Assembly (NCBI GenBank): GCA_036005805.1
Contig: DASYQE010000243.1
Span: 1 to 19,100 of the forward strand
Direction of reading: 5' to 3'
Source: DASRAU01 sp036005805
GTDB taxonomy: Bacteria > Acidobacteriota > Polarisedimenticolia > Gp22-AA2
DNA length: 19,100 nucleotides
The notes below the pieces were generated by a model that saw only the letters and a program-made list of their open reading frames with translations, was not told where the DNA came from and did no database searches. Position numbers and translations under genes: made by a program. Shown here piece after piece: positions 13,077-19,100 of the stretch. Position 1 is the stretch's first letter. Every line of letters begins with the position of its first letter.

Positions 13077-15722
13077 ATGGACGCGCTGACGCCGATGCTC
13101 CGCCAGTACCGGCAGGTGAAGGCGGAGCACCCCGACGCGATCCTGATGTTCCGTCTCGGCGACTTCTACGAGATGTTCTTCGATGACGCCCTGGTGGCGA
13201 GCAAGGCGCTGGCGCTGACGCTCACCGCCCGCGGCCGGGGCACCGCCGCCGAGGCGCCGATGTGCGGCGTTCCCTACCACGCGGCCGACGGCTACATCGC
13301 GCGCCTGGTCCACGGCGGTCACCGGGTCGCCATCTGCGACCAGGTCGAGGATCCCAGGCAGGCCAAGGGGATCGTGAGGCGCGAGGTGACGCGCGTCGTC
13401 TCCCCCGGCACGCTCACGGATCCGGCGCACCTGCCCGCCCGCGAGCCCTCCTTCATCGCCGCCGTCGCCGGCGACGGCGTCACCGAGGCCGCTTTCGGCT
13501 GCGCCCTGCTCGACCTCTCGACCGGGGAGTTCCGCGTCTCCGAGCACCGCGGTCGCGATGCCCGGACGGCGCTCGTCGAACATCTCGTCTCGTTCGGGCC
13601 GCGCGAGATCGTCGTGCGCGAAGGCGGCGACCCGCCGGCGTGGCTGTGGGGCGACCGGGAAGGCCCGCCACGGCTGACGGTCGTGCCGTCCTGGCGCTTC
13701 GCGCACGACGGGGCGCGCTCGATCCTGCTCCGACGGTTCGGGACCGCGTCGCTCGAAGGATTCGGGGTGGAAGGGAAGGATCTGGCGATTGCCGCCGCGG
13801 GAGCGCTTCTGGCGCACCTGCAGGACACGCAGAAGACCGACCTGCGTCACGTGGTGCGGGTGGTGTGGCACGAGAGCGGCGGCGCGATGAACCTCGACGC
13901 CGCCACCCGCCGCACCCTCGAGATCGTCGAGAACGCCCGTGACGGTGGCCGCGACGGCACGCTCCTGGAAGGCGTGGACCGCACGCGCACCTCGGCCGGC
14001 GGCCGCATGCTGCGCGACTGGCTGCTGCGGCCGCTCGTGGACGTCGAGGCGATCGAATCGCGGCTCGAAGCGGTCGCGGAGCTGGCCTCGCGCCCCCAGG
14101 AGAGGGACGCCCTCGGCGATCCCCTCGACCGCGTGCACGACCTCGAGCGCCTGCTCGCCCGCGCCGCCCTCGGCACGGCCAACGCCCGTGACCTCGTGGC
14201 GCTGCGCGATTCTTTGGCGGCGCTGCCCGCGCTGGCGTCACGCGCCGCGGGGCTCGCCGCTCCCCTGCTGACACGCCTGCTCGGCGGGCTCGACGCGCTT
14301 CCGGAGCTGCACGCGCTTCTGGCCTCGGCGCTGGCCGACGATCCGCCGGTGAGCGTGCGCGAGGCGGGACTCCTGCGCGATGGGTTCGACGCCGAAGCGG
14401 ACGGCCTGCGCGCCCTGCGCAAGGACGGCCAGGGGGTTCTCCTGCAGATCGAGGCGCGCGAGCGGGAACGGACCGGGATCGGCTCGCTGAAGGTCCGCTA
14501 CAACAAGGTCTTCGGCTACTACCTCGAGGTCGGCAACGCCCACCGGGCGCGGGTGCCGGCCGACTACGAGCGCAAGCAGACCCTCGTCGGCGCCGAGCGC
14601 TACATCACGCCGGAGCTGAAGGACCTGGAGCACCGCGTCCTGACGGCGGCGGAGCGGCTGGCGGAGCTCGAGTACGCCGCCTTCGTCAAGCTGCGCGACG
14701 CCGTCGCCGCCGAGGCCGTGCGGCTGAAGGCGACCGCCGCGGTCGTGGCCACGGTCGACGCGCTGCGCTCGCTGGCCGAAACGGCGCAGGAGCAGGGCTG
14801 GACCCGCCCGACCCTCGACACCTCGACGCGCCTGGCGATCCGCGACGGCCGGCACCCGGTGGTGGAGCGGCGGCTCGTCGGCGATCGCTTCGTCCCGAAC
14901 GACTGCCATCTCGACACCGCCGAGCGGCAGATCCTCATCCTGACCGGGCCGAACATGGGGGGGAAGTCCACCTACCTGCGCCAGGTCGCCCTCATCGTGC
15001 TCCTGGCGCAGAGCGGCTCGTTCGTGCCGGCGGCGGAGGCCCGCATCGGCCTGGTCGATCGCATCTTCAGCCGCGTCGGCGCCTCGGACAATCTCGCTCG
15101 CGGCCAGAGCACGTTCCTGGTGGAGATGAACGAGACCGCCAACATCCTCAACAACGCCACGCCGCGGTCGCTGCTGCTGCTCGACGAGGTCGGGCGCGGC
15201 ACCGCGACCTTCGACGGGCTGTCGATCGCCTGGTCGGTCGCCGAGCACCTGCACGATCAGCCGGCGGTCGCCGCGCGCACGCTCTTCGCCACGCATTACC
15301 ACGAACTGACCGAGCTGGCCCTGACGAAGCCGAGGGTGCGCAACATGAAGATGCTGGTGCGCGAGTGGAACGACCAGATCGTCTTTCTGCGGAAGGTCGT
15401 GGACGGCGCCGCCGACCGTTCCTACGGCATCCAGGTGGCGCGCCTCGCCGGCCTGCCGGAAGCGGTCCTGGCCCGCGCCCGCGAAGTCCTCGCCAACCTC
15501 GAACGCGACGAGCTCGAAGGCGACGGCCGCCCCAAGCTCGCCCGCCACCAGGCCGACGGCTCGAGCCAACCGAACCGTTCCACCTCCCCCGAACAACTCG
15601 GCCTCTTCTCCCCCGGCGAACACCCCGTCCTGAAAGAGCTGCGCGAAGCGACCGTTGAAGGGCTGACTCCGCTGGAGGCCCTCAACCTCCTGGCGAGCCT
15701 GCAGCAGAAACTGCGCGACTGA
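13077..15722 (+). CDS. mutS: DNA mismatch repair protein MutS
   Basis: Recognises mismatches and small loops and, with MutL, starts strand-directed repair. 881 residues from ATG 13077, the normal length for MutS1. The mismatch-reading motif GDFYEMF is at 28-34 (Phe30, Glu32). The connector, lever and clamp regions follow; the clamp includes YNKVFGYYLEV. The ATPase domain has Walker A GPNMGGKST (624-632), Walker B LLLLDEVGRGT (Asp703) and FATHYHEL. A linker with QLGLF (840-844) matches the QLxLF beta-clamp binding motif, and the C-terminal helical tail ends the protein. AAGGAG precedes the ATG at good spacing; an in-frame TTG at 13062 is unlikely because it would consume this site. MutL is not in the window. 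Confidence 0.98.
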   Translation: MDALTPMLRQYRQVKAEHPDAILMFRLGDFYEMFFDDALVASKALALTLTARGRGTAAEAPMCGVPYHAADGYIARLVHGGHRVAICDQVEDPRQAKGIVRREVTRVVSPGTLTDPAHLPAREPSFIAAVAGDGVTEAAFGCALLDLSTGEFRVSEHRGRDARTALVEHLVSFGPREIVVREGGDPPAWLWGDREGPPRLTVVPSWRFAHDGARSILLRRFGTASLEGFGVEGKDLAIAAAGALLAHLQDTQKTDLRHVVRVVWHESGGAMNLDAATRRTLEIVENARDGGRDGTLLEGVDRTRTSAGGRMLRDWLLRPLVDVEAIESRLEAVAELASRPQERDALGDPLDRVHDLERLLARAALGTANARDLVALRDSLAALPALASRAAGLAAPLLTRLLGGLDALPELHALLASALADDPPVSVREAGLLRDGFDAEADGLRALRKDGQGVLLQIEARERERTGIGSLKVRYNKVFGYYLEVGNAHRARVPADYERKQTLVGAERYITPELKDLEHRVLTAAERLAELEYAAFVKLRDAVAAEAVRLKATAAVVATVDALRSLAETAQEQGWTRPTLDTSTRLAIRDGRHPVVERRLVGDRFVPNDCHLDTAERQILILTGPNMGGKSTYLRQVALIVLLAQSGSFVPAAEARIGLVDRIFSRVGASDNLARGQSTFLVEMNETANILNNATPRSLLLLDEVGRGTATFDGLSIAWSVAEHLHDQPAVAARTLFATHYHELTELALTKPRVRNMKMLVREWNDQIVFLRKVVDGAADRSYGIQVARLAGLPEAVLARAREVLANLERDELEGDGRPKLARHQADGSSQPNRSTSPEQLGLFSPGEHPVLKELREATVEGLTPLEALNLLASLQQKLRD

Positions 15723-15760
15723 CTCGATCTGAGAACTTCCAGATCGGTCGCCGCCGAGTC
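15721..15760 (+). repeat. Hairpin-forming sequence at the mutS 3' end
   Basis: CGATCTG (15725-15731) pairs with CAGATCG (15740-15746) around an 8-base loop, and the outer GACTCG/CGAGTC (15721-15726 and 15755-15760) is also complementary. No T run follows, so it is at best a non-canonical terminator or an mRNA end structure for mutS. Confidence 0.35.
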
Positions 15761-15794
15761 CGATCACGGGTTTGAGTGCGCAGTCGGTGGGTGG

Positions 15795-15953
15795 GAGGGA
15801 ACAGGAACGACCTCGCCGGGGCGTAAGCGACCCCGAGCCGGGGCCCCTTCGCGCGTTTTTGGCGCGAAGGGTTGGCGAGGGGCGCGCTCGAGAGGGAGGT
15901 CTCGCGCAGCGAGACCGGACCCCGTCCCCGGCGGGGTCGATTCCTGTTCCCTC
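15795..15953 (+). repeat. 159-bp nested inverted-repeat element with internal hairpins
   Basis: The two ends (15795-15821 and 15926-15953) are complementary over 27 pairs, starting GAGGGAACAGGAA, with one single-base bulge and one T:G pair. The T:G pair is a wobble in plus-strand RNA but A:C on the other strand. Inside are three short stems: CCCCG-AGC-CGGGG (15831-15843), CCCTTCGCGC-7-GCGCGAAGGG (15845-15871), and GGTCTCGC-GCA-GCGAGACC (15898-15916). A competing stem GACCCCG/CGGGGTC (15918-15938) also exists. It has no plausible coding capacity. It could be a dispersed palindromic repeat (REP/MITE-like), a structured RNA in the mutS 3' region, or a transcription barrier. No other copy was seen in this window. 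Confidence 0.7.
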
Positions 15954-15974
15954 TGAGGCGGTGGACTGGAGGAG

Positions 15975-16310
15975 CTAGAAGCTCGTGAGCGCTTCTCTCT
16001 CGTCGCGATAGATCTCGAAGATCTCCTGCAGGCGAGTGAGGATGAGGAGGTCTTGCACCTTGCCCCCGGGATTGAGGAGCTTCAGCTTGGCTCCCTTCTC
16101 GGCGGCCCGCTTGTAGCACGCCACGAGCTCCCCAATGCCGGCGCTGTCCATGTACGACACCCCGTTGAGGTTCAGGATGACCGCCTTGCGCCCTTCGTCG
16201 AGCAAGGCGTTCACCGCCTCGCGCAGCTTGATGTCGCCGTCGCCGATGGTGATCTTTCCGGACAGATCGACCACCGTCACCTTCCCGTGATGCCGCACAC
16301 TCGCCTTCAT
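15975..16310 (-). CDS. Anti-sigma factor antagonist (STAS domain, RsbV/SpoIIAA-like)
   Basis: 111 residues, a single STAS domain. In partner switching the unphosphorylated form binds the anti-sigma kinase and frees its target; phosphorylation of a conserved Ser releases it. The phosphoacceptor motif is intact in VSYMDSAGIGELV (51-63), with Ser56 matching the SpoIIAA phosphoserine. Other family parts are TVVDLSGKITIGD near the N-terminus and LKLLNPGGKVQDLLILTRLQEIFEIY near the end. ATG 16310 overlaps the stop of the RsbW-like gene (ATGA), and GGAGG lies 7 nt upstream within that gene. The frame stays open upstream, but that would duplicate the kinase region, so the ATG is preferred. Cytosolic. 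Confidence 0.95.
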   Translation of the reverse strand: MKASVRHHGKVTVVDLSGKITIGDGDIKLREAVNALLDEGRKAVILNLNGVSYMDSAGIGELVACYKRAAEKGAKLKLLNPGGKVQDLLILTRLQEIFEIYRDEREALTSF

Positions 16311-16759
16311 TGATTGCCTCCAGGTTCCTCCGTGCGCTTGGCCGGAGGGGCCAGGTTTTTCACGAGCAGGACCTCCATCCCCCGGCCCGGCCGGCGCTGG
16401 AAGGAGACCTCGTCCACGAAGCTCTTCATGAAGAATATCCCGCGGCCGGAGGTTCGCTCCAGGTTCTCCGCGGCGCGCGGGTCGGCGGTCAGCGTCGGAT
16501 CGAAGCCGTTGCCCTCGTCCCGGATGGAGACCAGGAAGCGGCTGGCGTTGCGCTCGAACTCGACTTCGACCTGCTTGGCCTCGTCCATGCCGTTGCCGTG
16601 CTTGACGGCATTGATGAACGCTTCGCGCACCGCCAGCGCCAGGTCGAGCGCCGCCGGCTTCGGGAAGTGGCACTTGCGCGCCATCTCCTCGGTCATCTGG
16701 TGGACGAGATCGACGTAGGTGATGCGGCTGTTGAGTTTCAGCTTGACCGTCTGGCCCAC
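16307..16759 (-). CDS. Anti-sigma factor serine kinase (RsbW/SpoIIAB-like HATPase)
   Basis: 150 residues with a GHKL-type ATPase fold. Members bind a sigma factor or another target and phosphorylate a STAS antagonist. Motifs: N box REAFINAVKHGN (45-56), G1 box RDEGNGFDP (80-88), and G2 region TSGRGIFFMKSFVDEV (103-118). The GTG start at 16759 is supported by AGAGG about 6 nt upstream. A promoter with a perfect TTGACA lies before it. The next gene, a STAS antagonist, overlaps by 4 bp and is its likely substrate. No sigma factor or PP2C phosphatase is in the window, so the target is unknown. The kinase precedes the antagonist, the reverse of the rsbV-rsbW order. Confidence 0.94.
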   Translation of the reverse strand: MGQTVKLKLNSRITYVDLVHQMTEEMARKCHFPKPAALDLALAVREAFINAVKHGNGMDEAKQVEVEFERNASRFLVSIRDEGNGFDPTLTADPRAAENLERTSGRGIFFMKSFVDEVSFQRRPGRGMEVLLVKNLAPPAKRTEEPGGNQ

Positions 16760-16844
16760 CGAATCCTCTCCACAGCCCCGGCCGCGTCCGCGGTTCTTCC
16801 GCCGGCCGGCCCTGCGTCACCGCATTGTTTCGGAGCGACCCGGG

Positions 16845-16874
16845 ATCGTAGCCAAAGGGTCTCGAAGGTGTCAA
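16845..16874 (-). promoter_or_regulatory. Predicted promoter of the RsbW/STAS pair
   Basis: Minus-strand TTGACA (16869-16874, perfect) is followed by 18 bp and TACGAT (16845-16850, 4 of 6). Transcription would start near 16838, with an unusually long leader of about 79 nt before the GTG start. Confidence 0.5.
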
Positions 16875-16881
16875 TTGGCCC

Positions 16882-16900
16882 GTCCCGGGCACACCCGGAC
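16882..16900 (-). terminator. Possible hairpin after the divergent STAS gene
   Basis: On the minus strand GTCCGGG-TGTG-CCCGGGAC forms a 7-bp stem with one bulged G. No T run follows. It lies between the STAS gene stop and the RsbW promoter, so it might separate the two transcripts. Confidence 0.25.
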
Positions 16901-16903
16901 GGT

Positions 16904-16925
16904 GCCGCGGACACGCCGCGGACAG
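16904..16925. repeat. Tandem 11-bp direct repeat
   Basis: GCCGCGGACAC (16904-16914) is followed directly by GCCGCGGACAG (16915-16925). A looser third copy, TCCGCGGGAC, lies at 16934-16943 at the end of the STAS gene. It is just upstream of the RsbW promoter and could be a binding site or slippage product. Confidence 0.6.
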
Positions 16926-16942
16926 GAGAGAACTCCGCGGGA

Positions 16943-17311
16943 CTAGAACTCGATGGCGCCGCCGAGCCGGTGGTAGGTCGGGATCGCCAGCTGCAGGCCG
17001 GCCATATGGTAGAAGCCGCCGGCCCGCCCGGGCATCACCACGAAGCGCATGTCCGTCCCCTGCACCTTGGCCTTGTGGTAAGCGGCCTGGGAGGCGCTGG
17101 CGACGCTTTCGTCCGACAGGTGCGAGCGGGTCAGGTCGACGACGACGCGACGGGCGCCGGAGCCGAGCAGCGAATCAACTTCTTTGTGGAATGCCTGTTC
17201 GGGTTCGCCGGCCGCGAAGCGGCCGGTCACTTCAATGACCTGCCAATCCCCCATCGTCTTGCGCTGGATTTTGCAGCGACCGTGGCGCTTGAGCCAGAAG
17301 AGTGCCTTCAT
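16943..17311 (-). CDS. Divergent STAS-like protein lacking the usual phosphoserine motif
   Basis: 122 residues from ATG 17311. The order of strands and helices fits a STAS domain: WQVIEVTGRFAAGEPEQAFHKEV (about 23-45), then ARRVVVDLTRSHLSDESVASASQAAYHKAK (53-82), then MRFVVMPGRAGGFYHMAGLQLAIPTYHRLG. In antagonists the second block carries D-S-x-G; here it reads SDESVAS with no glycine. It may not be a standard kinase substrate, though Ser66 or Ser69 could be modified. AAGGGGGG precedes the ATG at ideal spacing, ruling out longer starts in the same frame. Its position just ahead of an RsbW/STAS pair supports a role in the same pathway. The STAS assignment is likely but not certain. Confidence 0.75.
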   Translation of the reverse strand: MKALFWLKRHGRCKIQRKTMGDWQVIEVTGRFAAGEPEQAFHKEVDSLLGSGARRVVVDLTRSHLSDESVASASQAAYHKAKVQGTDMRFVVMPGRAGGFYHMAGLQLAIPTYHRLGGAIEF

Positions 17312-17400
17312 CGCATCCCCCCTTGAGAGAAACTGCCCGAAAAAACGACGACCGAGGCGTTCCCTAAGAGCCCGGGACCAGGAAAGCGGCAGGACTTGTA

Positions 17401-17427
17401 GTTTTCTACACCCCCCCTGTGGAAAAC
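17401..17427. repeat. Inverted repeat around a C7 run upstream of the STAS-like gene
   Basis: GTTTTCTACA (17401-17410), seven C residues, then TGTGGAAAAC (17418-17427) form a 10-bp stem with one G:T pair. Each arm resembles a DnaA box: TTTTCCACA on the minus strand differs from TTATCCACA at one base, and the other arm at two. An overlapping stem TGTAG-TTTT-CTACA (17397-17410) competes. It follows the comM stop and precedes the STAS-like gene by about 90 bp. Confidence 0.5.
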
Positions 17428-17446
17428 GCAAGACCCATGGGATGGA

Positions 17447-19009
17447 TCAGCCCCCGGAGGGGGGGAGCGCCTGACGGTCGCCCAGGTCCGGCGGAGCGAA
17501 GCGGTCGAGGTTGCGGTACTGGATCGCCTCGGCGACGTGCTCGGCGCCGATGGCCTCCCGACCCTCCAGGTCGGCCAGGGTGCGGGCCACGCGCAGGACG
17601 GCGTCGTGGCTTCGGGCCGACAGCCCCAGGCGGCTCATGGCCGCTTCGAGCAGCCGCCGGCCGGCCTCCCCCGGGTCGGCGTGCCGCCGCAATTCGCCGG
17701 GGGTCATGGTGGCGTTGGTTGCGCGCGCATCGCCGAACCGTCCCTTCTGGCGCTCCCGGCAGGCGACGACCCGCGCGGCCACCGTCCGGCTGTCTTCGCC
17801 CCCGGATGCGGCGGACCGCATGGCCCGCGCCGGGACCGCCGACAGGCCGACCTGGAGGTCGAACCGGTCCATGAGAGGCCCGGAGACCCGCTCCCGGTAG
17901 CGCGCCACCATGGCCGGCGTGCAGCCGCACGGCCGGTCCTCGCTCCCCCACTTGCCGCAGACGCAGGGGTTCATCGCCGCCACGAGCATGGCCCGCGCCG
18001 GCATGCGCAGCGTCCGGTTCTCGCGGTTGATGAGCACTTCTCCCTGCTCCATCGGCTGCCGCAGGACGTCGAGCGTGGCCCGGCCGAACTCCGGCAGCTC
18101 GTCGAGAAAGAGGACGCCGTGGTGCGCCAGGGTGATCTCGCCCGGGCGTGGCCCGCGGCCGCCGCCGACCAGCCCCACGCCGCTGATGGTGTGGTGCGGC
18201 GCCCGGAACGGACGTCGATCGATCAGCCGCCCGGCCGCCAGAAGCCCCGCCGCGCTGTGGATGCTGCTCGCCTCGATCGCTTCGTCCGGCGAGAGCGGCG
18301 GCAGGATGCCGGGGAGCCGCCGCGCCAGCATGCTCTTGCCGCAACCGGGAGGCCCGATCATCAGGAGGTGATGGCCGCCCGCCGCGGCGACTTCGAGCGC
18401 ACGTCGCGCGTGCGCCTGGCCGCGCACGTCGGCCAGGTCCGGCACGACGCCGCCGGACGGCGGCGCCGCCGGACGGCGCACGGACTCGCGCACCGGGCGG
18501 CCGCCGCGCAGCACCGCGAGCGCGTCCGACAAGGTCGCCACGCCGATCACCTCGGGGCCGCCCGGGGCCTCCGCCTCGGCGAGGTTCGCCTCGGGGACGA
18601 TCACCTGGCGCACCGACAGGCCGCGGGCGAGAAGCGTCGCCGTCAGGATGCCGCGCACCGGACGCACCTCGCCGTCGAGCCCCAGCTCGCCGGCGACGAG
18701 CATCCCCTCCAGCCGCTCGGCGGGGGCGTCCCCCGCCGCGACCACGATGCCGAGCGCGATCGGCAGATCGAGCGCCGAACCCTGTTTGCGCAGATCGGCC
18801 GGCGCCAGGCTGATGGTGATGCGGCGCGCCGGCAGGTCACAGCCGGAGTGCCGCAGCGCCGACCGGATCCGTTCGGCGCTTTCGCGCACGGCGGCGTCGG
18901 GCAGGCCGACGGTGTGGATCCCCGGCAGCCCGCCGCTGATGTCGCATTCGATGGTGAGGAGGATCGCCTCGATCCCGAGGAGAGTGAAGGACTGCAGTCG
19001 CGCCAGCAT
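17447..19009 (-). CDS. comM: YifB/ComM-family Mg-chelatase-like AAA+ ATPase
   Basis: 520 residues, normal length. ComM is a hexameric helicase that promotes branch migration during natural transformation; the family is also widespread in non-transforming bacteria. Layout: N-terminal ChlI/Lon-protease-like domain (about 1-170, with GLPGIHTVGLPDAAVRES and ISLAPADLRKQGSALDLPIALG), AAA+ domain with Walker A GPPGCGKS (219-226), RPFRAPHHTIS (266-276), Walker B LFLDELPEF (300-308), and a C-terminal Mg-chelatase-type domain with SRTVAARVVACRERQ. Paired cysteines NPCVCG...RPCGCTP (349, 351, 361, 363) are the family cysteine cluster. GAGG lies 5 nt before ATG 19009. No other competence gene is present in the window. 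Confidence 0.96.
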   Translation of the reverse strand: MLARLQSFTLLGIEAILLTIECDISGGLPGIHTVGLPDAAVRESAERIRSALRHSGCDLPARRITISLAPADLRKQGSALDLPIALGIVVAAGDAPAERLEGMLVAGELGLDGEVRPVRGILTATLLARGLSVRQVIVPEANLAEAEAPGGPEVIGVATLSDALAVLRGGRPVRESVRRPAAPPSGGVVPDLADVRGQAHARRALEVAAAGGHHLLMIGPPGCGKSMLARRLPGILPPLSPDEAIEASSIHSAAGLLAAGRLIDRRPFRAPHHTISGVGLVGGGRGPRPGEITLAHHGVLFLDELPEFGRATLDVLRQPMEQGEVLINRENRTLRMPARAMLVAAMNPCVCGKWGSEDRPCGCTPAMVARYRERVSGPLMDRFDLQVGLSAVPARAMRSAASGGEDSRTVAARVVACRERQKGRFGDARATNATMTPGELRRHADPGEAGRRLLEAAMSRLGLSARSHDAVLRVARTLADLEGREAIGAEHVAEAIQYRNLDRFAPPDLGDRQALPPSGG

Positions 19010-19017
19010 GCCGGCCT

Positions 19018-19046
19018 CGCAAAGGGACGGTGTCCCGGTTTTTGCG
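19018..19046 (-). promoter_or_regulatory. Leader hairpin abutting the comM ribosome site
   Basis: CGCAAAGGGAC (19018-19028) pairs with GTCCC...TTTGCG (19032-19046) around a 3-base loop, with a 4-base bulge, giving 11 pairs. On the comM mRNA the base of the stem runs into the GAGG ribosome site, so folding could limit translation. Confidence 0.4.
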
Positions 19047-19069
19047 CGGCTCTCCAGGCGCGGGAGGGC

Positions 19070-19099
19070 AATCTAGGGGCGCGGCCCGCCCGGGTGCAA
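19070..19099 (-). promoter_or_regulatory. Weak predicted promoter of comM
   Basis: Minus-strand TTGCAC (19094-19099, 3 of 6) lies 18 bp before TAGATT (19070-19075, 4 of 6). The leader would be about 54 nt and include the hairpin at 19018-19046. Confidence 0.3.
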
Positions 19100-19100
19100 G

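Noticed and set aside
14238..15767. Long minus-strand frame opposite mutS, and similar frames opposite pyrF, the patatin gene and the polyprenyl synthase
   Set aside because: The sense-strand proteins have full family motifs at normal length; the antisense products show none.
15772..15978. A 68-codon plus-strand frame in the mutS-STAS gap
   Set aside because: It runs straight through the nested inverted repeat, so its sequence is dictated by the palindromes, and it has no ribosome site.
16801..16810. GCCGGCCGGC palindrome in the RsbW leader as an operator
   Set aside because: Made only of G and C; such palindromes are common by chance in this sequence.
17397..17427. DnaA-box-like pair as a replication origin
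   Set aside because: There are only two imperfect boxes, no AT-rich unwinding region, and no dnaA, dnaN or gidA nearby.

Overview
The window is a stretch of GC-rich chromosome from a diderm (Gram-negative-type) bacterium. LolA and a lipoprotein-like thioredoxin imply an outer membrane and periplasm. The mix of RsbW/STAS partner switching, a YajQ protein, a long-chain polyprenyl diphosphate synthase, an SMC carrying an 'LPDEVVVTRRLYRSGESEY' head, and a secreted protein with an 'LTNEDIVRL...DPGVVSELQRVGVTEKVIEAM' segment suggests Acidobacteriota or a related uncultured high-GC lineage. That placement is an inference and not firm. There is no sign of phage, IS elements, CRISPR, rRNA or tRNA. It is a dense housekeeping region; the longest gene-free stretch is the ~250 bp at 15723-15974.

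Layout. (1) 1-518, minus: a thioredoxin-like exported protein, cut by the window edge, with a good sigma70-type promoter at 545-573. (2) 688-3550, plus: a coupled three-gene run of pyrF, a secreted hypothetical protein and a patatin-like phospholipase, with 4-bp ATGA/GTGA overlaps. (3) 9815-3561, minus: yajQ, a secreted hypothetical protein, a polyprenyl diphosphate synthase (overlapping by GTGA), then smc with its own extended -10 promoter. (4) 9924-12021: divergent lolA (minus) and a membrane-anchored SPFH/Band 7-like protein fused to TPR repeats (plus), with promoter signals packed between them. (5) 12005-12995, minus: a Tic20/DUF4870-like membrane protein and a DedA-family membrane protein. 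(6) 13077-15722, plus: mutS, transcribed away from the DUF4870-like gene through a very compact shared promoter region. (7) 15723-15974: gene-free, holding a 159-bp nested palindromic element. (8) 17311-15975, minus: a partner-switching cluster of divergent STAS protein, RsbW-like kinase and classical STAS antagonist. (9) 19009-17447, minus: comM/yifB.

Functionally this is genome maintenance (smc, mutS, comM), envelope and lipid biology (lolA, polyprenyl synthase, patatin, DedA, exported thioredoxin), pyrimidine synthesis (pyrF) and regulation (RsbW/STAS, YajQ). The features most worth a second look are: the large multi-hairpin inverted-repeat element between mutS and the STAS gene; a ~115-residue His/Gly/Asn- and Ala/Glu-rich insertion inside the SMC ATPase head; the SPFH-TPR fusion; the overlapping divergent promoter of mutS; and the RsbW/STAS cluster with its kinase-first order and a STAS protein lacking the DSxG phosphorylation motif. 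I see no clear evidence of a wholly new defence or mobile system.
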